Positions 44,961 to 52,607 of a DNA stretch of 64,000 bases are shown here, one piece after another; within the stretch, counting starts at the first letter, position 1, and every line of letters begins with the position of its first letter. The DNA is from Anaerolineae bacterium. GTDB taxonomy: Bacteria > Chloroflexota > Anaerolineae > Aggregatilineales > Phototrophicaceae. The notes below the pieces were generated by a model, which did no database searches, was not told the DNA's origin, and saw nothing but the letters and a program-made list of their open reading frames with translations. Both the position numbers and the translations under genes were made by a program. The DNA lies in contig JAJEBE010000050.1 in NCBI GenBank assembly GCA_022822545.1, positions 1 through 64,000 on the forward strand. The letters run 5' to 3'.

Positions 44961-46004
44961 TTAGATCGTCAATTGCCGCATCAGGCCATCCAGCGCCGCT
45001 TTTGACGGCCGCATCTGCGCCTCATCCAATTGCGCCAGCGGCGTCTCAACAAGCTCTTCCGTTTCCGCCAGCGTCGGACGCGGCTCTTCATAGTAGATCA
45101 AGCCGGTAGAGAAGATCTGCTCGCGCATTGAGCGTTCCAGCACATCCAGCGCCATGCGTTTGTTGCGCGGATCGTGGTCGTTGTCGAGCTTCTTCAGGCG
45201 CAGGAAGCTGCCATCGTGCATCTCTACATCGATGATATCGCCTTCGTCGTAGTCTTCGATCTCGATTTCTTCTTTAGCAGCGACATAGTCCGGCGCCAGG
45301 ATTTGAATCTCGTGCAGGGGAATCTCGTGGTCCTTGCCGTAGGGATAACTCTTGGTTGATGTCTCGGCATTGTTGAAGGTGACACAAGGGCTGATGATAT
45401 CCAGCACTGCCGTGCCGTTGTGACGCACCGCCGCTTGCAAGAGCGTCTGCACTTGCTTGGCATCGCCGCTGAAGCTGCGGGCGACGAAGGTCGCGCCGGC
45501 GATCACCGCCTCCAGCGCCAGATCAATCGGCGGCATGTGGTTCGTGCCGTAATACTTCAGGAATTGCCCCTCGTCGGCGGTCGCGGAGAACTGCCCTTTG
45601 GTAAGCCCGTATACGCCGTTGTTCTCGATGATGTAGATGAAAGGCACATTGCGCCGGATGACATGCTTGAACTGTCCCATGCCGATCGAGCCGCTGTCGC
45701 CATCCCCGCTGACCGCGATGCACTCAAGCTCGGTGTTAGCCAGCAGCGCGCCGGTGACCACCGATGGCATTCGCCCGTGCAGGGCATTAAAGCCATGTGA
45801 GCCGCCGAGGAAATAAGCGGGTGTCTTGCTTGAGCAGCCGATGCCGCTGACCTTGATGATCTTGTGCTGCTCCAGGCCCAGTTCATAGGCCATGCTGATC
45901 AGTTGATTCGAGATGGAATCGTGCCCGCAGCCGGGGCATAGCGTGCTCGGGCGTCCCTTGTACTCGTTGCGGCTTAAACCCAGGTGATTTGTCCGTGGTG
46001 GCAT
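44961..46004 (-). CDS. korB: 2-oxoacid:ferredoxin oxidoreductase, beta subunit
   Basis: This 347-residue subunit binds thiamine diphosphate and catalyses oxidative decarboxylation of a 2-oxoacid to acyl-CoA, passing electrons to ferredoxin. Motifs are CPGCGHDSI near the N-terminus (Fe-S ligand pair), GIGCSSKTP, HGRMPSVVTG and the ThDP-binding GDGDSGSIGMGQ followed by NNGVYGLTKGQ. It starts 2 bp after korA with a strong AGGAGGG site. The two-subunit form suits 2-oxoglutarate or pyruvate; the order next to GntR and the TCA genes nearby favours 2-oxoglutarate, but this is inference. Confidence 0.92.
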   Translation of the reverse strand: MPPRTNHLGLSRNEYKGRPSTLCPGCGHDSISNQLISMAYELGLEQHKIIKVSGIGCSSKTPAYFLGGSHGFNALHGRMPSVVTGALLANTELECIAVSGDGDSGSIGMGQFKHVIRRNVPFIYIIENNGVYGLTKGQFSATADEGQFLKYYGTNHMPPIDLALEAVIAGATFVARSFSGDAKQVQTLLQAAVRHNGTAVLDIISPCVTFNNAETSTKSYPYGKDHEIPLHEIQILAPDYVAAKEEIEIEDYDEGDIIDVEMHDGSFLRLKKLDNDHDPRNKRMALDVLERSMREQIFSTGLIYYEEPRPTLAETEELVETPLAQLDEAQMRPSKAALDGLMRQLTI

Positions 46005-46006
46005 CT

Positions 46007-47839
46007 CTAGCCCTCCTGTAGTTTCAGGTTCTCATAGATCCAGGTGGGCGTCATCGGCAAACCATCGCCGAGCGCCAGCGACCTGACGTGGGAGATATTT
46101 TCCGGATGTTCCAGGCGGATCAACTGGGTAAGCTGTCCGTCGAAATTGTTCTCGATGACGAAGACGCTCTTGTGCTGGTCAATGAAATCTGTCACCGCCG
46201 CTGCCATTGGCAAGGCCTTTACGCGCAGATAGTTGGTCTTGATGTCGTCGTTCGCCAGCCAATTGCGCGCTTCGCGGATGGCTTCATCGTTCGTGCCGAA
46301 GGTGATGATGCCGATGTCCGCATCGCTATCGGCGTCCACAATCGGCTGTGGCAGCAGGCCGCGCGCAGTATCCATCTTGCGCCGCAAGCGCGTCATATTC
46401 TCGATCCAGTCGTCGCTGCGCTCGCTGTAGGTCGCCATCTCGTCGTGGCCAGTGCCGCGCGTGAAGTAACCGGCGAAGCGATGATTTGTGCCCGGCACCG
46501 TGCGGTACGGGATGCCATCGCCATCGACATCCATATACCGTCCCCATTTGCCATGCTCGTCGATGAAAGCTTGCAACTCATCGGCGTCGAGCACCTTGCC
46601 GCGGTTGATCGGCTGATCGGGATAATCGAAGGGGTCGGAGAGCCAGTTGTTCATGCCCAGGTCGAGGTCGCTGAGGACGAAGACCGGCGTCTGCAAAGCT
46701 TCAGCGATATCAAAGGACTTCCAGCCGAACTCGAAAGCTTCTTTCAAGTTGCCCGGCATCAGGCAAATTTGCCGTCCATCGCCATGGCCCAGGAAGTGCG
46801 TGAAGAGCAGGTCGCCTTGGCTGGTGCGCGTCGGCAGGCCAGTGCTCGGGCCCATCCGCGTGATATTCCAGAAGACCGCCGGAATCTCAGCGAAGTAAGC
46901 CAGCCCGGCGAATTCCGACATCAAGCTGATGCCGGGTCCGCTGGTGGAGGTCAGCGAACGCCCGCCCGCCCAACCGGCGCCGACAACGATACCGGCCGCC
47001 GCCAGTTCGTCTTCCGCCTGCACGATAGCGATCGTATTCTCCTTGGCGTCGTTCTGGCGCAGATAACGATAGGCGATGACGCCATCGACAAAACTCGTCG
47101 ACGGCGTGATGGGATACCAGGCCACCACGTTGACGCCGCCGAAAACCGCGCCCAATGCGCCGGCTTCATTGCCCGTCATCATGATCTTGCCGCGTGTGCC
47201 ATCCATGTTTTCGAAGCGGTAAGGATCGGTTTTGACGATGTTCTCCGCCGTCCAATGATAAGCCAACTCGACGATATCGTGGTTCATCCGCGCCGGCTTC
47301 TCCCGCCCCTTGAAATTATCAAGCAGCACCTGATAGATGAGCTCGAGCGGAATATCGAAGAGTTGAGCGACCGCGCCGACATAGGTCATGTTCTCGACCA
47401 ATTTGCGGAAGGCCGAGGGCACCTTGGTTTGCCGCATCAGTTTCGTGACCGGGATCTCGTAATACGAGATATCATCGCGCTGTTTGATCACCTTGGCGAT
47501 TTTGTCCGTGGTGATGCAGACGCCGCCCGGCGGCAAGTTGGAGACATCTTCCGTTGCCGTGGCGTCGTTGTACGCGACCACGATCTCGGTCACCGCTTTC
47601 CGCGCTGTATAGCCATCCTTGCTCGCCCGAATCGTATACCAGGTCGGCAAGCCCTTGATATTCGACGGGAAGAGGTTCTTGCCGTTGACCGGGATACCCA
47701 TGCGAAACAGCGACCGCACGAGCACGTTGTTGGAAGTCTGGCTGCCCGAGCCATTCTTGGTCGCCACCGAAAAGGCGAAGTCGTTGATGACCGGCTCGCG
47801 CGTGATGATCTTGCTTTCAGTTTGTGGATGAATTGCCAT
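46007..47839 (-). CDS. korA: 2-oxoacid:ferredoxin oxidoreductase, fused gamma-alpha subunit
   Basis: The 610-residue subunit combines the gamma domain (about 1-195) and the alpha pyrimidine-binding domain (about 210-610) of the oxidoreductase. Alpha begins with GNEAGALGAVFGGVNVVAWY and PITPSTSF, and later has AEDELAAAGIVVGAGWAGGR and TSTSGPGISLM, all diagnostic. With KorB it converts a 2-oxoacid to acyl-CoA while reducing ferredoxin. An in-frame stop lies just upstream of the ATG, so the start is certain although no ribosome-binding site is seen at normal distance. A GntR regulator gene lies 68 bp upstream on the same strand. Confidence 0.93.
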   Translation of the reverse strand: MAIHPQTESKIITREPVINDFAFSVATKNGSGSQTSNNVLVRSLFRMGIPVNGKNLFPSNIKGLPTWYTIRASKDGYTARKAVTEIVVAYNDATATEDVSNLPPGGVCITTDKIAKVIKQRDDISYYEIPVTKLMRQTKVPSAFRKLVENMTYVGAVAQLFDIPLELIYQVLLDNFKGREKPARMNHDIVELAYHWTAENIVKTDPYRFENMDGTRGKIMMTGNEAGALGAVFGGVNVVAWYPITPSTSFVDGVIAYRYLRQNDAKENTIAIVQAEDELAAAGIVVGAGWAGGRSLTSTSGPGISLMSEFAGLAYFAEIPAVFWNITRMGPSTGLPTRTSQGDLLFTHFLGHGDGRQICLMPGNLKEAFEFGWKSFDIAEALQTPVFVLSDLDLGMNNWLSDPFDYPDQPINRGKVLDADELQAFIDEHGKWGRYMDVDGDGIPYRTVPGTNHRFAGYFTRGTGHDEMATYSERSDDWIENMTRLRRKMDTARGLLPQPIVDADSDADIGIITFGTNDEAIREARNWLANDDIKTNYLRVKALPMAAAVTDFIDQHKSVFVIENNFDGQLTQLIRLEHPENISHVRSLALGDGLPMTPTWIYENLKLQEG

Positions 47840-47907
47840 GAGATATTACGCAGTGATTTGCGCGCCACTCCTTTCGCAACCTGTAAACAAAGTTAGATTG
47901 TCGCTTC

Positions 47908-48606
47908 TCATCTGCCGCGCTCCATTTCCCAGGAACCGTTATCCGGTTCATAGCGCAATAGACTTGTATGTTCGAGAAATGCTTGCCGCGCCCCGTTAAA
48001 GTCGCCGGTGCGGATCAGGCGCAGAATCCGCGAATGATAATCCCAGACTTTCCGCAAGTAGCTGTAATCCTCATAGCGATTGACCCCGACCTCTTCGTAT
48101 AGCTCCCAATACGCTTCCAGAATGCCCAGCACGAATTTGTTCTCCAGGTGCTTGAACACCGTCAAATGAAACAGGCGATGCTCTGGATTGGGAATATGAA
48201 TCGGTCGCGAGTCCAGCTTCCGGTAGGCGCTGTCCAGGCAGGTCTGCATCTCGTCCAGGTCGGCTTCCGTCAGCAGCGCGCAAGCTTCGTTCCAATAGGC
48301 CGCCTCGACATGATTGCGCAGCGACGCAAAGGACTCGAAGCGCTCGCCGCAGGCCAAAGCGTAAAGCGCGCTCAGGCGCACCGCCGGCGTGAAAGCATAT
48401 TCCGTTATCCGCGTGCCGCGTTTGGAGCGAACTTCGACCCAGCCCATCGTCCGCGCGACCTCAAGCTGCTCCCGCACCTTGTTCGCGCTCATATCCAGAT
48501 GCGCGTCGCTGGTCAATTCTTGAATCGACGGCAGGCGATCACCGGGCTTGTAGCCTTGCCGGATGATGTAATTGAGAAAGTCGGAACCGAGATTGATTTC
48601 GGACAT
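47908..48606 (-). CDS. GntR/FadR-type transcriptional regulator
   Basis: This 232-residue cytoplasmic regulator has an N-terminal winged helix (about 1-70, with YKPGDRLPSIQELTSDAHLD) and a helical FCD effector domain (about 85-225; conserved EHRLFHLTVF and DYHSRILRLI). FCD regulators sense small acids. The gene is upstream of korA-korB on the same strand with only 68 bp between, so it may control that operon and itself in response to a 2-oxoacid or related metabolite. The ribosome-binding site is weak. It is the only dedicated transcription factor found in the window. Confidence 0.88.
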   Translation of the reverse strand: MSEINLGSDFLNYIIRQGYKPGDRLPSIQELTSDAHLDMSANKVREQLEVARTMGWVEVRSKRGTRITEYAFTPAVRLSALYALACGERFESFASLRNHVEAAYWNEACALLTEADLDEMQTCLDSAYRKLDSRPIHIPNPEHRLFHLTVFKHLENKFVLGILEAYWELYEEVGVNRYEDYSYLRKVWDYHSRILRLIRTGDFNGARQAFLEHTSLLRYEPDNGSWEMERGR

Positions 48607-49030
48607 TCGTCAGATGAATGCTATAAATATACCGATACAATCAATTCTATCATTAAAGCATAAAGCTGTCTAGACATTGGTCGGATGATTTCAAAAGGCT
48701 CGTTCCAGATCTGTCTTTGCCACCGACTACCCCGAGAGAGGCGAGAACACAGAGGAATGCTGTCCTGACTGCTAGTTGGTAACGTCAACTTCTGCCTTCG
48801 GCCGCTGGCAGTTGTTGAGAAATCCTCAATAATGCAAAAATCTCTGTGTATCTTACTTACTCAGTAAAACCAAGTTAGTCATGCGACAAATGAAATGTAG
48901 TGGATGTTGTAAGCGGGCGACTCACAGAGTCGCCCCTACAATGATTTCGGTTTTTGCCATTCTCTTTACCTTGCAATATTTTTCTCATTACTTTATTGGT
49001 TCTGCTTCTGTATCCCCGGCGGCAGGTATC
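48607..49030. other. Intergenic region with repeat material and no gene
   Basis: This 424-bp spacer upstream of the GntR gene has no credible ORF. It carries copy B of the dispersed palindromic repeat with both flanking modules (48864-48999). Nothing else was identified, and no promoter stands out. Confidence 0.7.
48864..48999. repeat. Dispersed palindromic repeat, copy B (composite)
   Basis: The palindrome GCGGGCGACTCACAGAGTC followed by GCCCCTAC (48913-48939) is the same core as at 9561 and 59651. On its left, 48864-48890 is a perfect inverse copy of 9644-9670 (27 nt). On its right, 48980-48999 matches 59703-59722 at 19 of 20 positions. It therefore joins modules found separately beside copies A and C. 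Confidence 0.85.
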
Positions 49031-50197
49031 CTACCCCCGCAGCAGGCGCATCCGCTCGGCCGCCCGTTCCAGAGTTTCATCGCTCTTGCAGAAGGCGAAA
49101 CGCACATGATTCTCCGCATGATGCCGGTGCCTGTCGCTGAAAAAGGCCGAGGGCGGGATCGTCGCCACCCCAATCTCCTCGATAAGATGGCGGCAGAACT
49201 CGACATCATTCCCGTCAAACACGTCCGAGAAATCGCCCATGATGAAATAGGTGCCTTCCGGCTGTATCGCCGTCATGCCGGCCGCCTCTATCACTTGCAT
49301 AACCAGGTCGCGCTTGTGCGAATACAGCGCCTGATACTCCTCATAATAGCTGCTGCCCAGCGTGAAGGCATAAGCCACCGCCGCCTGCGTCGGATGATTG
49401 GTGGCGAAGGTGATGAATTGATGCGAGCGCCAAACGCCCGTGATTAATTCCGGCGGTCCGTAAACCCAGCCGATTTTCCAGCCCGTCATGCCAAAGGTCT
49501 TGCCGGCGCTGCCGATCGTCACCGTCCGCTCGAACATGCCCGGCAGCGAAGCAATGGCGATGTGCTGATGTCCCTCGAAGTATAGATGTTCGTAGACCTC
49601 GTCAGAAATGACGATGACATCGCGCTCAATGCAAAGATCGGCAAATAGCTGCAATTCGGCGCGGTTGTACACTCTGCCCGAAGGGTTGTTCGGCGTGTTG
49701 AGGATGATCGCCCGCGTATTGTCGCTGAAGGCGGCGCGCAACTCGGCTTCTTCAAAGGTCCAGTTCGGCGGGTGCATCGGCACATAAACCGGCTTCCCGC
49801 CGGCCATGATCACGCCCGGCACATAGCTATCGTAATAAGGCTCGATGATGATGACTTCATCGCCCGGGTCCACTAAGCCCATTATCGCGCTGTAGACGCC
49901 TTGCGTGGCGCCGGCCGTGACGATCACGCCGCGCTCGGGTTCGACATCCAGGCCGTAGAAGACGCCGGCATGGCGGGCGACTCCCTCGCGTAAAGCGGGC
50001 AGGCCCGGGCTCGGCGCGTATTGGTTGGCGCCCTCGCTCTTGAGCGCCGCGAGTGCCGCGTCGATGATCTCTTGCGGACCGTCGAAATCGGGACGACCCT
50101 GACCCAGGTTGACCGCCTGGTGCTGCGCCGCAAGCTGGTTGATCTCGGTGAAAATGGTCGTGCCAAATGGCGCTACTCGTTGTGCGTATGTTGGCAT
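49031..50197 (-). CDS. Class I/II pyridoxal-phosphate aminotransferase
   Basis: This 388-residue cytoplasmic aminotransferase resembles kynurenine/methionine and aspartate-type transaminases. Characteristic stretches are NLGQGRPDFDGP (30-41), the TAGATQGVYSA PLP-phosphate region, NTPNNPSGRVY (substrate carboxylate/PLP), SDEVYEH with the PLP Asp199, and SAGKTFGMTGWKIGW with PLP Lys233. An upstream in-frame start would add 76 unconserved residues; the ATG at 50197 starts the conserved domain. Its product specificity (for example methionine salvage or glutamine-phenylpyruvate) cannot be fixed from sequence. Confidence 0.92.
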   Translation of the reverse strand: MPTYAQRVAPFGTTIFTEINQLAAQHQAVNLGQGRPDFDGPQEIIDAALAALKSEGANQYAPSPGLPALREGVARHAGVFYGLDVEPERGVIVTAGATQGVYSAIMGLVDPGDEVIIIEPYYDSYVPGVIMAGGKPVYVPMHPPNWTFEEAELRAAFSDNTRAIILNTPNNPSGRVYNRAELQLFADLCIERDVIVISDEVYEHLYFEGHQHIAIASLPGMFERTVTIGSAGKTFGMTGWKIGWVYGPPELITGVWRSHQFITFATNHPTQAAVAYAFTLGSSYYEEYQALYSHKRDLVMQVIEAAGMTAIQPEGTYFIMGDFSDVFDGNDVEFCRHLIEEIGVATIPPSAFFSDRHRHHAENHVRFAFCKSDETLERAAERMRLLRG

Positions 50198-50256
50198 ATC
50201 TTGCTTCCCGCTTCCCTTCAAAATCTCATCCGCTAAATATAGCACAGGCGCGCAAC

Positions 50257-51144
50257 TCAGTCCTGATTCAGAAGCCCTGTCGCGATTTCCTTGCCCCGCT
50301 GAAAGTGCGGATTCTCGCTGCGAGATTTCACAAAGACAAAGTGAACTTCTCGCTCTTGAGAGAGTTGCTGCAATTTCTGCCAATGCGCCCGATACTTTAC
50401 CGCTTCGCCGCCTCGTGTCTTCCATCCCTTCGCTGCCCAGTTCGGCAACCAGAGATTGATTCCCTTCGCCAAATATTCCTGCGCCGTGTGTACCGTCGCG
50501 CTCTTGCCTGCGGGCAGTGTCTCAAGGCTTTCGATCGCCCCGATCAGCGTTCCTTCCAGCTCTGTTGTGTTCGCCAGTCGCCCGCTCTCCTCTCGCGCGT
50601 TTCCGCCTTGAACGATCACCGCCGCCCAAGCCGTAACCCTGTCTTTGCCTCGGATCTGCGTGGATAGGTAAATGTCTATCTCGGTTGCGACAGCAGATTC
50701 CGACCGTGACGTACTAGCAGATTTCGCCCTCGTGAACTTGCCGCGCTCCGCCACTGCCAACCGATCGCAGCGCTCGTTCAGCGCATGTCCCGAATGCCCG
50801 GCGACATATTCCCATTGCACGTAGCGCATCTTGGCGAGCTTGAAATATGTGTCCCAAAGCGGCTTGTTTTTGACGACCTTCTTCGTCCCGCGAGCGATAT
50901 CAATAACATAACGCGAGTCAGTGACGATAGTCACTGCCGACTCCTTGTTCAGCGCCTTCAAACCCTCGATGACCGCGGTCAGTTCCATCTGATTGTTCGT
51001 GGTCGATTCGCCGCCGCCGCTTAGCACCCGCTCTCGAATGAGTTCGCCATCCTCATCAACCGCTTGCAGAATCGCCGCCCAGCCGCCCGGCTGGTTCTCC
51101 GCATGGATATCACAAGCGCCATCGGTATAAAGTGTGATCTTCAT
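50257..51144 (-). CDS. Tandem RNase H protein: active ribonuclease HI domain plus degenerate second copy
   Basis: RNase HI removes RNA from RNA-DNA hybrids. Residues 1-132 form a normal domain with the catalytic acids Asp8 (YTDGAC), Glu54 (MELTAV), Asp76 (TDSRYV) and Asp127 (ERCDRLA), plus GHSGHA. After a 20-residue Ser/Ala linker, residues 155-290 repeat the fold but three acids are gone: Ser161, Ala221 (HTAQEY) and Lys285 replace Asp, while Glu195 remains. KGINLWLPNWAAKGWKT in the second copy matches the classical RNase HI hybrid-binding stretch. The second copy may bind hybrids without cutting. The start is weakly supported by a GCGAG site. Confidence 0.88.
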   Translation of the reverse strand: MKITLYTDGACDIHAENQPGGWAAILQAVDEDGELIRERVLSGGGESTTNNQMELTAVIEGLKALNKESAVTIVTDSRYVIDIARGTKKVVKNKPLWDTYFKLAKMRYVQWEYVAGHSGHALNERCDRLAVAERGKFTRAKSASTSRSESAVATEIDIYLSTQIRGKDRVTAWAAVIVQGGNAREESGRLANTTELEGTLIGAIESLETLPAGKSATVHTAQEYLAKGINLWLPNWAAKGWKTRGGEAVKYRAHWQKLQQLSQEREVHFVFVKSRSENPHFQRGKEIATGLLNQD

Positions 51145-51177
51145 CTCGCAAGCCTGTTATCCTGCGCAGGCGATCTT

Positions 51178-52485
51178 TTAAGCGCCCTGCAAGGCAATCT
51201 GCCGGCTCGTCAGCGAGCGGATCAGCGCCAGCAGCAGCAATGCCAGCAAGCCGCCGCCAACGCTGACGAAGAGGAAGCCGCCCAAGCTGAACAGGAAGCC
51301 GGAGCTCAAGGTGCCCAACCCGGCGAAAAACGCCACCAGCATATCATTGAATCCGGCCACCCGCGTGCGATCGGCGCCGCTCAGCGCGTCCGCCAGCATC
51401 GACGAGCCGGCCACATAGCCGAAATTCCAGCCCAGGCCCAGCAAAAACAGACCCGCAATCAAATAGGGCATTTGTGTCGATAGCGGTGAAATTATCGTTG
51501 ACGCGATCAATATCAGCGCTGCGATGACCATCATCGTCACACGGCCATAGCGGTCTATCAGATAGCCGGTCAAGGGCGACAGCCCAAACATCCCAAGCAC
51601 ATGCGCCCCAATCACCAGCGACACCTGCGCGTTGGAATGATCCGCCAAGTGCATGTGCCAGGGCGTAATCGTCATCAAGGTGGCCATCACCATCTGGCAG
51701 ATCAGCATCGACAAAATCGCCAATTGCACATTGGGCAATCGCAGCAACTCGCTCAACTTGTGCCCGTTATCCGGTTTTGACGGGTCTACGATCGGCTCGG
51801 AATACTGCTCTGCCACCAGCGCCGGCTCCGGCCGCAGGAAAAAAAATGTGATCAAAAATGAAATCGCATACATGAAACTGGCAACTACCCATGGTCCCGT
51901 GGTCAACTCACTGACCGCCGCCGCGGGAAGAATCGATTGCGCTAGCTGAGTCTGCGCCAATGCCGGACCCGTCACGATATCCAGCGAAAGAAACTTCGCC
52001 AGTTGACTGCTCGGCTCCACCAGCGCTGGACCAAAAATCGCCCCGATCGTGCCAGCGAATACCACGCGCCCGATCATTTGCGCGCGTTTGTCAATCGGAA
52101 ACATTTCACCGACGACGAAGCGGCTCATCTGCGAGCCGGAGCGCGCCATGCCCAAGGTTGCCGAGCTGACCAGCAGCAGCGGAAAGATGCCATTCAACAC
52201 GGCGTATACGCCCAGTATCCCCCCGACCAAACCGATGCCATAAGCGGTGCATAGACCGTTGCGCCGTCCATAGCGGCCCATGATAACGCCCATGAAATAG
52301 GCCATTATGGAATGCGAAAACGTGACCATGGTCGTCGGCAAACCGGCCGCCGCGTCCGACCCGCCGAGTATCCCCGCCGCGATGGAATGCAAGGTGATGA
52401 TTGAAATCTGCGCCGCTGAGAACAAGCTCTGCGCTACGAAGATCGTGATTAACAGTCTATGGCTCACCCGCAAGGGATACTTCAT
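51178..52485 (-). CDS. Major facilitator superfamily transporter
   Basis: The 435-residue inner-membrane protein has about twelve helices in two six-helix halves separated by a hydrophilic loop (about 210-235, containing SEPIVDPSKPDNGHKLSEL). Signature MFS loops appear as MGRYGRRNGL between helices 2 and 3 and DRYGRVTMM in the second half. It is probably a proton-coupled exporter or importer; no ligand is suggested by the neighbours. The ATG has GGAG 6 nt upstream. Confidence 0.9.
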   Translation of the reverse strand: MKYPLRVSHRLLITIFVAQSLFSAAQISIITLHSIAAGILGGSDAAAGLPTTMVTFSHSIMAYFMGVIMGRYGRRNGLCTAYGIGLVGGILGVYAVLNGIFPLLLVSSATLGMARSGSQMSRFVVGEMFPIDKRAQMIGRVVFAGTIGAIFGPALVEPSSQLAKFLSLDIVTGPALAQTQLAQSILPAAAVSELTTGPWVVASFMYAISFLITFFFLRPEPALVAEQYSEPIVDPSKPDNGHKLSELLRLPNVQLAILSMLICQMVMATLMTITPWHMHLADHSNAQVSLVIGAHVLGMFGLSPLTGYLIDRYGRVTMMVIAALILIASTIISPLSTQMPYLIAGLFLLGLGWNFGYVAGSSMLADALSGADRTRVAGFNDMLVAFFAGLGTLSSGFLFSLGGFLFVSVGGGLLALLLLALIRSLTSRQIALQGA

Positions 52486-52558
52486 CGTTGCTCCGCTCGG
52501 CGACAGGCCTGTCCCGGCGCCAGGGTTTTAGTCAATCGGATATTCTACCCCGAAAAGA

Positions 52559-52586
52559 CAGACGCGCCTCCTGTTGGGCGCGCCTG
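52559..52586 (-). terminator. Intrinsic terminator of the aconitase gene
   Basis: Reading the minus strand, CAGGCGCGCC (52577-52586) pairs with GGCGCGTCTG (52559-52568) over 10 bp including one G-T pair, with an 8-nt loop, and is followed by a T-rich TCTTTT. It lies about 20 bp after the acnA stop. Confidence 0.75.
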
Positions 52587-52607
52587 ACGCTTGGTCGCCG
52601 GGCTGCT

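Noticed and set aside
46088..47896. 602-codon open frame antisense to korA
   Set aside because: korA carries diagnostic motifs along its whole length, while the antisense product has none and no ribosome-binding site.
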